Assembly: GCA_020741375.1 (NCBI GenBank)
Contig: DYZF01000079.1
Coordinates: 1 to 9,389 of the forward strand
Reading direction: 5' to 3'
Source: Tessaracoccus flavescens
Lineage (GTDB): Bacteria > Actinomycetota > Actinomycetes > Propionibacteriales > Propionibacteriaceae
DNA length: 9,389 nt
Both the position numbers and the translations under genes were made by a program. This document shows, in pieces, positions 1-6,546 of this stretch (its first letter is position 1; the number at the start of each line of letters is the position of its first letter). The notes below the pieces were generated by a model. It was not told where the DNA came from. It searched no databases and saw nothing but the letters and a program-made list of their open reading frames with translations.

Positions 1-1
1 G

Positions 2-17
2 CGCCGGGTCTCCGGCG
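2..17 (-). terminator. Possible hairpin terminator after topA
   Basis: A perfect 6-base inverted repeat (CGCCGG, loop of four, CCGGCG) begins 11 bases beyond the topA stop codon in the direction of topA transcription. It could form the stem of a transcription terminator. No run of T can be seen because the window ends immediately after the stem, so it may equally be chance in GC-rich DNA or the start of the next gene. The first 28 bases hold no other recognisable feature. Confidence 0.3.
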
Positions 18-28
18 ACGATGACCGG

Positions 29-2638
29 CTAGCTCGTCTTCTTCGCCCGGGTAGTGGGCTTCTTGGCCGGGCCCTTGGCCCGCTTCTCGGCGATCAGCTC
101 AAACGCTCGGGCGGGCATCACGGTCGCGGGATCGTCGTCGCGGCGCAGCGTGGCGTTCGTCTCGCCGTCGGTGACGTAGGGGCCGAAGCGGCCGGACTTG
201 AGCACCACCGGCTTGCCCGAGACCGGGTCCGGGCCGTACTCGGCGAGCGGCGCCGCCGCGGCTGCGCGGCCCCGAGTCTTCGGCTGCGCGTAGATCTCCA
301 GCGCCTCCTCGAGCGTGATGTCGAAGATCTGATCCTCGGAGGTCAACGAGCGGGAATCCGTGCCGCGCTTCAGGTACGGGCCGTAGCGGCCGTTCTGCGC
401 AGTGATGTCGGTGCCGTCAGGATCCTGACCGACGATGCGCGGCAAGCTCATCAGCTTGAGTGCCGTCTCGAGATCCACCGAGTCCAGCGACATCGACTTG
501 AACAGCGAGCCCGTGCGCGCCTTCGCCGACTTGGGCGCGTCCTCGGGCAGCACCTCGGTGACGTACGGGCCGTAGCGGCCGTTCTTGGCGACGATCATGT
601 TGCCGGAGGCCTCGTCGACGCCGAGCTCGCGCTCCTCATCGAGGGGCTTGCTGAGCAGCTCTTCGGCCACCTCAACGGTGAGCGCATCGGGGGCCATGTC
701 TTCCGGAACGTTCGCGCGGCGACCGTCGGAGGCCTCCACGTAGGTGCCGTAGCGGCCGACGCGCACGTCGATGCCGGAATCCTTGAGCGGGAACGTGGAC
801 AGCGCCCGGGCGTCGATCTCGCCCAGCTCGGTGACCAGCTCCGCGAGGCCGCGGTGGGCGTCTTCGCCGCCGCGGTAGAAATCTTCGAGGACGGCGATCC
901 GCTTGGCTTTACCGGCGGCGATCTCGTCGAGCTGATCCTCCAGTTGCGCGGTGAAGGCGTAGTCCACCAGCTCCGAGAAGTGCTGCTCCAGCAGGCGGGT
1001 CACAGCGAACGCGAGCCACGTCGGGATCAGCGCGGAGCCCTTCTTGAACACGTAATCGCGCGCCGTGATCGTGCGGATGATCGACGCGTACGTGGAGGGG
1101 CGGCCGATCTCCAGTTCCTCGAGCTTGGCCACCAGCGACGGCTCCGTGTAGCGGGCCGGCGGGCGGGTCTCGTGGCCGGCCGCCTCGACGGTGGCGACGG
1201 CGAGTTCCTGGCCCTTGCTCAGGATGGGCAGGCGCGACTGTGCGTCGTCGGAGGCCGAATCGTCGTCGACGCCCTGCACATAGGCCTTGAGGAAGCCGGG
1301 GAACGTGATGGTGCGGCCGGAAGCCACCAGCCCGGAGGTGGTGACGCCGTCGCCGACGGGCGCGTGCTTGGCGTCGATCTTGATCGACAGGGATTCGCCC
1401 TTGGCGTCCGACATCTGCGAGGCGAGCGTGCGCTGCCAGATCAGCTGATAGAGAGCGAACGCGTCGCCCGAGAGGCCCGTCTGGCGCGGCGGAACGAAGG
1501 TGTCACCAGCGGGGCGGATGGCCTCGTGCGCCTCCTGGGCGTTCTTGACCTTGGAGGCGTAGACGCGAGGCTTGTCCGGCAGGAACTGGGAGCCGAACAT
1601 CTCGGCCACCTGCTTGCGGGCGGCGGCGATCGCCTGGCCCGAGAGCGTCACTGAGTCGGTCCGCATGTAGGTGATGAAGCCCTTTTCGTAGAGCTCCTGC
1701 GCCACCGACATGGCGCGCTGCGAAGAGAAGCCCAGCTTGCGGCCGGCTTCCTGCTGCAGCGTCGTCGTACGGAAGGGCTCGTAGGGGCGACGCGTGTACG
1801 GCTTCGCCTCAACCGCGGCGACGGTGAGGGCCGCATCCTTGAGCGCCTCGGCGAGCGCCTTGGCAGCCGCCTCGTCAAGAACGAGCGTGGCTTGGCTGGT
1901 CAGCTCGCCGGCGGCGTCGAAGTCGCGGCCGGTGGCGATGCGGGTGCCGCCGACGGTGGAGAGCCGCGCCGGGAAGTTGCGCGGATCGGCGTCGGGGCCG
2001 GCGTCGAGGAAGATGTCGAGATCCCAGAAGGAGGCGGGGACGAAGGCGATGCGCTCGCGCTCCCGATCGACGACGAGGCGGGTGGCCACCGACTGCACGC
2101 GGCCGGCCGACAGCCGCGGCATGACCTTCTTCCATAGCACCGGCGACACCTCGTAGCCGTAGAGGCGGTCGAGGATGCGGCGGGTTTCCTGGGCGTCGAC
2201 GAGGTCGACGTCGAGTTCGCGGGGGTTCTTCACGGCCTCATCGATGGCGTTCTTGGTGATCTCGTGGAACACCATGCGCTTGACCGGGACCTTGGGCTTC
2301 AGCTCCTCCATGAGGTGCCACGCGATGGCTTCACCTTCGCGATCACCATCGGTAGCCAGAAGGAGTTCGTCGACGTCCTTGAGCTTGGCCTTCAGATCGC
2401 GGATCGTGGCCTTCTTGTCCGGGGAGACGACATAGATGGGCTGGAAGTTGTCTTCGACGTTGACGCCCGTGCGGGCCCACGATTGACCCTTGTACTTGGC
2501 GGGCACCTCAGCGGCCGACGTCGGCAGGTCACGCACATGCCCGCGGCTCGACTCGACGACGTAGTCGCGGCCGAGGTAGCCGGCGATCTTGGTTGCCTTC
2601 GTCGGCGACTCGACGATCACGAGACGCTTGGATGCCAT
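29..2638 (-). CDS. topA: DNA topoisomerase I (type IA)
   Basis: Topoisomerase I relaxes negative supercoils by cutting one DNA strand through a tyrosine-phosphate link. Residue numbers are for an 869-residue protein starting at MASKRL. The Toprim domain opens with VESPTK (E10) and carries the metal-binding DGDREGE motif (D97, D99, E101). The active-site tyrosine is Y324 in GFITYMRTDS, next to the conserved R326. The C-terminal third contains four repeats built on GRYGPY-like motifs (near residues 628, 686, 749 and 814) and a lysine-rich tail, as in actinobacterial TopA. No cysteine occurs anywhere in the protein, so the zinc fingers of the E. coli enzyme are absent. The ATG at 2638 is chosen because GGAGGG (2648-2653) sits 9 bases upstream; an in-frame TTG at 2674 would add 12 poorly conserved residues and would place the ribosome site inside the gene. 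It is transcribed alone within the window. Confidence 0.98.
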   Translation of the reverse strand: MASKRLVIVESPTKATKIAGYLGRDYVVESSRGHVRDLPTSAAEVPAKYKGQSWARTGVNVEDNFQPIYVVSPDKKATIRDLKAKLKDVDELLLATDGDREGEAIAWHLMEELKPKVPVKRMVFHEITKNAIDEAVKNPRELDVDLVDAQETRRILDRLYGYEVSPVLWKKVMPRLSAGRVQSVATRLVVDRERERIAFVPASFWDLDIFLDAGPDADPRNFPARLSTVGGTRIATGRDFDAAGELTSQATLVLDEAAAKALAEALKDAALTVAAVEAKPYTRRPYEPFRTTTLQQEAGRKLGFSSQRAMSVAQELYEKGFITYMRTDSVTLSGQAIAAARKQVAEMFGSQFLPDKPRVYASKVKNAQEAHEAIRPAGDTFVPPRQTGLSGDAFALYQLIWQRTLASQMSDAKGESLSIKIDAKHAPVGDGVTTSGLVASGRTITFPGFLKAYVQGVDDDSASDDAQSRLPILSKGQELAVATVEAAGHETRPPARYTEPSLVAKLEELEIGRPSTYASIIRTITARDYVFKKGSALIPTWLAFAVTRLLEQHFSELVDYAFTAQLEDQLDEIAAGKAKRIAVLEDFYRGGEDAHRGLAELVTELGEIDARALSTFPLKDSGIDVRVGRYGTYVEASDGRRANVPEDMAPDALTVEVAEELLSKPLDEERELGVDEASGNMIVAKNGRYGPYVTEVLPEDAPKSAKARTGSLFKSMSLDSVDLETALKLMSLPRIVGQDPDGTDITAQNGRYGPYLKRGTDSRSLTSEDQIFDITLEEALEIYAQPKTRGRAAAAAPLAEYGPDPVSGKPVVLKSGRFGPYVTDGETNATLRRDDDPATVMPARAFELIAEKRAKGPAKKPTTRAKKTS

Positions 2639-2647
2639 GAAAATCAG

Positions 2648-2653
2648 CCCTCC
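2648..2653 (-). promoter_or_regulatory. topA ribosome binding site
   Basis: GGAGGG on the minus strand lies 9 bases before the ATG at 2638. It decides the start of topA in favour of MASKRL rather than the upstream in-frame TTG at 2674. Confidence 0.75.
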
Positions 2654-2670
2654 GGTAAGAAACTTCTCGA

Positions 2671-2698
2671 ACAATAGCCGGTGAAACCAACGTGTCTA
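2671..2698 (-). promoter_or_regulatory. Likely topA promoter
   Basis: Reading the minus strand, TAGACA (2693-2698, five of six bases of TTGACA) is followed after 16 bases by TATTGT (2671-2676, four of six of TATAAT). A transcript would begin near 2664, giving a leader of about 26 bases that contains the GGAGGG ribosome site. The box lies directly after the hairpin that ends the preceding unit, which is where a topA promoter is expected. The match is by eye only. Confidence 0.4.
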
Positions 2699-2699
2699 T

Positions 2700-2731
2700 C
2701 CGGGGAGGCGCCGCGCGGCGGGCCTCCCCGG
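2700..2731 (-). terminator. Strong hairpin after the PadR-HAAS unit
   Basis: Ten-base perfect arms (CCGGGGAGGC at 2700-2709 and GCCTCCCCGG at 2722-2731) enclose a 12-base loop that can itself pair (GCCG with CGGC). The hairpin starts 11 bases past the stop codon of the HAAS-like gene and ends just before the putative topA promoter. Position and stability suit a terminator. There is no clear T-run after it, so it would be of the T-poor kind common in GC-rich actinobacteria. Confidence 0.6.
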
Positions 2732-2742
2732 GCCCGAACGGC

Positions 2743-3240
2743 CTAGGAGCGACGGCGCCCCTTGAGGTCCCAATCCACCGGCTTACCGCTGCGTGGATCG
2801 ACGATCGGATCCTTGGGGATCCGCAGGAACCAGACGCCCCAGCTCGCCAGAAGCGCTAGTCCGATGGCGATGGCGGCCCAGACCGGCAGCCCGAAGATGG
2901 CGGGCCGATCAGGCTGGAGCATGGCGAACACGCCAGACAGCAGTAACGTGATGCCGAGGAACGTGCCGACGGTGCCGCAGATCAGCATCAGCCATTCCTT
3001 GGCCCTGAAGGAACCGAAGAAGCGGATGAAGAAGTTGTCGGAGTCCACGTCGCGCGGAGCGTCGGGGCCTGCGAACTGGCGGGCGTACTCGCGCGCATCG
3101 CCGAAGGCGTCGACCGGGTCTTCGTCAGTGTCGGCCACGTGGGCTTCCACCTCGGCCAAGATCTGGCCGATCCGATCGCCGGGCACGTCGAGAAGGCGCA
3201 GCTCGAGGGCGAGGTCGTCGGTGTACTGGTTGACGTTCAT
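2743..3240 (-). CDS. HAAS/DUF1700-like two-helix membrane protein
   Basis: This 165-residue protein has a soluble, acidic N-terminal part (about 1-65) with the helix-rich pattern of HAAS/DUF1700-type proteins (LALELRLLDVP...ILAEVEAHVAD...FGDAREYARQF). Two membrane helices follow at about 83-108 and 115-139, and the C-terminal tail is basic (RRRS). Proteins of this kind are commonly encoded immediately after PadR regulators and are thought to act with them as membrane sensors or effectors; their biochemical role is unknown. The ATG overlaps the padR stop codon (ATGA), and AAGGA lies 6 bases upstream inside padR, so the two are translationally coupled. A strong hairpin follows the stop. The family assignment rests on pattern and context, not on a database match. 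Confidence 0.8.
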   Translation of the reverse strand: MNVNQYTDDLALELRLLDVPGDRIGQILAEVEAHVADTDEDPVDAFGDAREYARQFAGPDAPRDVDSDNFFIRFFGSFRAKEWLMLICGTVGTFLGITLLLSGVFAMLQPDRPAIFGLPVWAAIAIGLALLASWGVWFLRIPKDPIVDPRSGKPVDWDLKGRRRS

Positions 3241-3578
3241 GAGTGATCCTTCAAGAGAGAGGTGAGGTGGTCGGCGAAGCCTCGCCAGGTGGTGGCGCGC
3301 TCGCGCAGCGACGCACGGCCGTCAGGGGTGATGCGGTAGTACTTGCGGCCCGGGCCGGAATCTCCGGCGCGCCACTCGGTGTCGACATGGCCGGCCTCTT
3401 CGAGCCGACCGAGGATCGGGTAAAGGGTGCCGCCCTTGACGCCGGAGAATCCCGCGGCGTCGAGTCTGCTGGTGATCTCGTAGCCGTAGGTCTCGCCGTC
3501 GGCGATCACGGCGAGGACCGCAACCTCGAGGAAGCCCTTGAGCCACGAACTGGGCCAGCTGGGGGTCGTTGTATTCAT
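3237..3578 (-). CDS. PadR-family transcriptional regulator
   Basis: This 113-residue protein is a short PadR-type winged-helix repressor. The hallmark segments are present: LAVIADGETYGYEITSRL (about 23-39), the recognition-helix and wing region GGTLYPILGRLEEAGHV (about 49-65), and PGRKYYRITPDGR (about 76-88). A short C-terminal helix would serve for dimerisation. PadR proteins are cytoplasmic dimers that usually repress their own operon and release DNA on binding a small molecule; the ligand here cannot be read from sequence. It overlaps the downstream HAAS-like gene by four bases. No ribosome site precedes the ATG. Instead a -10 hexamer ends six bases upstream, so the transcript probably begins at the ATG itself. 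A perfect inverted repeat covers this region and is the obvious autoregulatory operator. Confidence 0.93.
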   Translation of the reverse strand: MNTTTPSWPSSWLKGFLEVAVLAVIADGETYGYEITSRLDAAGFSGVKGGTLYPILGRLEEAGHVDTEWRAGDSGPGRKYYRITPDGRASLRERATTWRGFADHLTSLLKDHS

Positions 3579-3604
3579 GACTAGATCGTAAACCTATCTA
3601 GTCA
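3578..3604. promoter_or_regulatory. Inverted-repeat operator of padR
   Basis: A perfect 9-base inverted repeat, TGACTAGAT (3578-3586) and ATCTAGTCA (3596-3604), is separated by nine bases. The 27-base site runs from the first base of the padR start codon across the -10 box. A bound dimer would block RNA polymerase directly, which fits PadR autorepression. That PadR itself is the binder is inferred from position. Confidence 0.6.
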
Positions 3605-3613
3605 GCATTGCAA
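3585..3613 (-). promoter_or_regulatory. padR promoter, probably leaderless
   Basis: On the minus strand TTGCAA (3608-3613, four of six bases of the -35 consensus) is followed after exactly 17 bases by TACGAT (3585-3590, four of six of the -10 consensus, with the key TA...T kept). Six bases separate the -10 box from the ATG at 3578, so the predicted start of transcription is the A of the start codon. The absence of any ribosome site in this interval supports a leaderless mRNA, which is common in actinobacteria. Confidence 0.5.
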
Positions 3614-3638
3614 CCTATCTGGCGAAGAAATCTAGATT
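3591..3638. repeat. Repeated AACCTATCT and CTAG elements upstream of padR
   Basis: AACCTATCT occurs at 3591-3599 and again at 3612-3620, exactly 21 bases (two helical turns) apart. A perfect 10-base palindrome AATCTAGATT follows at 3629-3638. They share the TATCTA/TAGAT core of the inverted-repeat operator and may be accessory binding sites. The function is unproven. Confidence 0.4.
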
Positions 3639-3645
3639 GGACTAC

Positions 3646-5109
3646 CTAGAGCTCGAGGAATTGGTCGAGAAGCGCCTGCCGGATCTCGGGGACGACGGCG
3701 CTCGCCAGTTCCGCGGCGTCCACCTCCAACACCTGTGCGACGGCGGCGAGCACCTGGCCGACGGTGAGGTCGCCGTCGAGCGCGCCCAAGGTGGCGGCTA
3801 CGGCGGTGTCGGCCTTGATGGCGCGCAAGAGCCCGCGGCGCTGGCGGAACACGACGTGCTCGGGATCCTCTGCCCCGGGACGTCCGATGGCCTCCTGATC
3901 CACAGCCACCAGTCGCGGGGTCGCGTCGAGCAGTTCGTCCAGAGGCAGCCGCGAGGCGTCGATCGCGGCCGCGTGACGGGCAAAGACCGGCCCCACCGGC
4001 TGTTCGACGGCGTGCGGCCACGATTCGAAGATCAGCGACGGCTCGTCGCGCTCGGCGCGGGTGATGAGGATCCACCCCATGCCCACCTCGCGAATGCCGA
4101 GCCGATCGAAGTACTCCAGCCATTCGTCGTACGCGGCACGCCACCGGTCGGTGCCGGCCAGCCCGGCGTCGGTCAGCCACATCTCGATGTAGCTGTAGAG
4201 GTCGAGCCGCTCTCGCTCGATCACCCAGGCGTCGCAGCCGTCGGGGACCCACTCGCGGAGGCGTTCGTCCCATGGCTGGTCGAGGATGGCCCAGTTGGTC
4301 AGCAATTGGAGGCTTCCGCCGCTGGTGAGGTGATCGGCGGCTCCGCGCACGAGCGTCTCGACGAGTGAGTCCGACTCGAACTGCGTCTCGCGATAGGCGA
4401 GGACGGCGTCGTCGTCGCTCGGCGGGCTCATGACGAAGGGCGGGTTCGAGACGATGAGGTCGAAGCGTTCCCCCTCGACCGGCTCGTAGAGGGACCCGTT
4501 GCGCAGCTCAACGGCGGCGCCGTTGAGTTCGGCGGTGAGCGCCGCCAGTTCCAGAGCGCGGTCGTTGACGTCCGTGCCGACGATGCGTTGGACGTGCTGC
4601 GCCAAGTGAAGCGATTGCACGCCGCAACCGGTGCCGAGATCGAGCGCCGAATCGACGGCGTCGCGCATGACGATCTGCGCCAAGGTGGTGGACGCGGGCG
4701 ACACTCCCAGAACGTAGCTGGGCGCGATCGGCTCCATGGCGTGATCCAGACCCGGCGTCGGATCCGCGACGATCCAGCCGGTGGCGCCGTCGTCGTCCGA
4801 ACCGTAGGGCCGCAGATCGATGGTGGCACGGACGGTGTCGCCGTCGATCACCACGTATCCCAGCTCGGCCCAGGCGTCGAGGTTCAGCACATCCGCGAGG
4901 GCCTCGCGCGCGACGGGTTGCTGCAGGATGAACAGCCGGATCAGCGCGGCCTGCGGGTCTGTGGCGCCATCCAGTGCCACGTCGCCGGGCACGGTCGAAT
5001 TACGGCCGAGGCCGCGCTGGCCGTCCTCCCCCAGCCGGTCGAGCACACCGTCGGCGGTGTACTCGGCGGCTAGGAGGGCTCGGCGGAGGGCAGGCACGTC
5101 TAGGGGCAT
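3646..5109 (-). CDS. Class I SAM-dependent methyltransferase of unknown substrate
   Basis: This 487-residue protein has a central Rossmann-fold methyltransferase domain (about 130-290). The SAM-binding motif I is ALDLGTGCGVQSL (155-167), the motif II acidic residue is D180 in GTDVND, and motif IV is SNPPF (221-225). NPP(Y/F) is typical of enzymes that methylate planar amino groups, such as PrmC (release-factor glutamine) and RsmC/RlmG-type rRNA methylases. The N-terminal region (about 1-120) includes a stretch at 55-100 that reads like a winged helix. The last 70 residues (about 420-487) also look like a small helical or winged domain. This three-part layout is longer than PrmC and recurs in actinobacterial proteins annotated only as methyltransferase. 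The ATG at 5109 is preceded by AGGA at a 7-base spacing. It lies 21 bases after the reductase gene and may share its transcript. The substrate could be protein, rRNA or DNA. Confidence 0.85.
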   Translation of the reverse strand: MPLDVPALRRALLAAEYTADGVLDRLGEDGQRGLGRNSTVPGDVALDGATDPQAALIRLFILQQPVAREALADVLNLDAWAELGYVVIDGDTVRATIDLRPYGSDDDGATGWIVADPTPGLDHAMEPIAPSYVLGVSPASTTLAQIVMRDAVDSALDLGTGCGVQSLHLAQHVQRIVGTDVNDRALELAALTAELNGAAVELRNGSLYEPVEGERFDLIVSNPPFVMSPPSDDDAVLAYRETQFESDSLVETLVRGAADHLTSGGSLQLLTNWAILDQPWDERLREWVPDGCDAWVIERERLDLYSYIEMWLTDAGLAGTDRWRAAYDEWLEYFDRLGIREVGMGWILITRAERDEPSLIFESWPHAVEQPVGPVFARHAAAIDASRLPLDELLDATPRLVAVDQEAIGRPGAEDPEHVVFRQRRGLLRAIKADTAVAATLGALDGDLTVGQVLAAVAQVLEVDAAELASAVVPEIRQALLDQFLEL

Positions 5110-5130
5110 GCCCTCATCCTAGGTTCCGAA

Positions 5131-6180
5131 CTACTTCACCGAATCCGTGGCGCCCTGCCACAGGTTGACGCCTTCGACGCCGCAGTGGCGGTTGATGGCG
5201 GAGATCTCTTCGTCGCTGAATTCGAGGTTGTCGAGGGCGCCGAGGTTGTCGTCGAGTTGACGCACCGACGACGCGCCGAGCAGCGCCGAGGTGACAGAGG
5301 CATCGCCCTGATCCCGCAGCACCCACGAGATGGCCATCTGCGCCAGCGATTGGCCGCGCGCTTCGGCGACGGCGTTGAGGCCGCGCACCCGCTCGATGTT
5401 CTCGCCCTTGAGCATCGCTGGATCCAGCGACTTGCCTTGCGCCGCGCGCGAATCCGCGGGGACGCCGTCGAGGTAGCGGTTGGTGAGCATGCCTTGGGCC
5501 AGAGGCGAGAAGGCGATGACACCCATGCCGTTGTCGTGGCAAGCCTGCAACAGGCTGGGCTCTCCCTCCTCAACCCAGCGGTTGAGCATGGAGTACGACG
5601 GCTGGTGTATAACCAGCGGCGTGCCGAGAGAGCGGGCGATCTCCTGCGCCTGAGCGGTGAGCGCCGCCGAGTACGACGAGATGCCGACGTAGAGCGCCTT
5701 GCCCGAGCGGACGATCTGGTCAAGCGCAGCCATGGTCTCCTCCACCGGGGTGTCCGGGTCTGGGCGGTGGTGGTAGAAGATGTCGACGTACTCGAGGCCC
5801 ATGCGCTGCAGCGAATCGTCGAGCGACGAGATGAGGTACTTGCGGGAGCCACCGAATCCGTAGGGACCGGGCCACATGTCCCAGCCGGCCTTCGACGAGA
5901 TCACCAGCTCGTTGCGGTAGGGCTTGAAATCCTGGGCCATGATGTGGCCGAAGTTGGTCTCGGCGGAGCCGTACGGCGGGCCATAGTTGTTGGCGAGATC
6001 GAAGTGGGTCACACCACGGTCGAAAGCTCGCCGCAACACGTCTCGCTGGGTTTGGAGGGGCTTGTCATCGCCGAAGTTGTGCCACAGGCCAAGCGAGATG
6101 GCTGGGAGCTTCAGCCCGGAGGTGCCGAGCCGACGGTAGGGCATCGCGTCGTAGCGATCATCAGCAGCGTGATACGTCAT
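5131..6180 (-). CDS. yghZ: Aldo/keto reductase, L-glyceraldehyde-3-phosphate reductase type
   Basis: This 349-residue NADPH-dependent reductase closely follows the E. coli YghZ (Gpr) pattern, an enzyme that reduces L-glyceraldehyde 3-phosphate and also methylglyoxal-like aldehydes. Shared landmarks include SLGLWHNFG (29-37), HFDLANNYGPP (59-69), KAGWDMWPGPYG (97-108), GSRKYL (111-116), HQPSYSMLNRWV (192-203) and the ending NLWQ. The catalytic tetrad is D61, Y66, K97 and H138 (second H of YHHR). The cofactor-binding GASSVRQLDDNL (302-313) is present. Length agrees with the family (about 346). The ATG at 6180 has no convincing ribosome site. It lies 9 bases after the TadE-like stop codon, so translation is either coupled to that gene or starts on a leaderless message. 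An internal ATG at codon 13 (MPYRRLG) is an alternative start. Its usual role would be aldehyde detoxification in the cytoplasm. Confidence 0.92.
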   Translation of the reverse strand: MTYHAADDRYDAMPYRRLGTSGLKLPAISLGLWHNFGDDKPLQTQRDVLRRAFDRGVTHFDLANNYGPPYGSAETNFGHIMAQDFKPYRNELVISSKAGWDMWPGPYGFGGSRKYLISSLDDSLQRMGLEYVDIFYHHRPDPDTPVEETMAALDQIVRSGKALYVGISSYSAALTAQAQEIARSLGTPLVIHQPSYSMLNRWVEEGEPSLLQACHDNGMGVIAFSPLAQGMLTNRYLDGVPADSRAAQGKSLDPAMLKGENIERVRGLNAVAEARGQSLAQMAISWVLRDQGDASVTSALLGASSVRQLDDNLGALDNLEFSDEEISAINRHCGVEGVNLWQGATDSVK

Positions 6181-6189
6181 GCGCCCATG

Positions 6190-6546
6190 CTAGTAACTGC
6201 CTGCAGTCGCGGCGCGGCGCAGTGTGGTGGGTCCGAAGGGGAGGGTGGGGCGTAGCTCGACGGCGACCGTCACCTCCACCACGACGTGCCGGTCAGCACC
6301 CTTCACCTCGCAGGAAGCCAGCGTTGTTCCGTTGCGCCGGGCTGCGTCCTCAGCGGCGCCACAGGGCGCCTCGCCCGCCACAGACGCGGTGGCTGCGGCG
6401 AGCGCGGACAGTTCGGCCGCCTGCTCCGCGCCACGGGCCAGTGAGAACCAGTTGATGAGCACCGCCGCCACCAGAAGGACCGACGTCAGCGACAGTGAGA
6501 TGCCGACGATGAGCATGGACCCCGCGGCCCCACGTTCGCGGCCCAT
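6190..6546 (-). CDS. TadE-like protein of the helicase/secretion neighbourhood
   Basis: Starting at MGRERG this protein has 118 residues: a short basic N-terminus, one membrane helix (about 11-33), an alanine-rich amphipathic helix (about 38-58), and a small extracytoplasmic domain rich in V/E/T strands. Two cysteines, C62 and C79, sit in the domain outside the membrane and could form a disulphide. The pattern matches the actinobacterial TadE-like family found beside the DEAH helicase and Tad genes. The start at 6546 is preferred over the upstream in-frame ATG at 6612 because it overlaps the preceding stop codon (TGATG) and has GGAG 10 bases upstream. Unlike its two upstream neighbours, it lacks the glutamate five residues after a glycine cleavage site, so processing by a prepilin peptidase is doubtful. 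It is probably a minor component of a Flp/Tad-type pilus or secretion apparatus. Confidence 0.8.
   Translation of the reverse strand: MGRERGAAGSMLIVGISLSLTSVLLVAAVLINWFSLARGAEQAAELSALAAATASVAGEAPCGAAEDAARRNGTTLASCEVKGADRHVVVEVTVAVELRPTLPFGPTTLRRAATAGSY

Noticed and set aside
854..1654. Long plus-strand open frame of 266 codons opposite topA
   Set aside because: It lies entirely antisense to well-motifed topA sequence, is rich in R, G and V as expected from GC-rich shadow frames, and has no recognisable domain.
3637..4368. Plus-strand open frame of 243 codons opposite the methyltransferase
   Set aside because: It is antisense to the conserved C-terminal part of the methyltransferase and shows no motif of its own.
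5185..6255. Plus-strand open frame of 356 codons opposite the aldo/keto reductase
   Set aside because: The minus strand encodes a complete reductase with its catalytic tetrad. The plus frame is a third-position GC artefact without family features.
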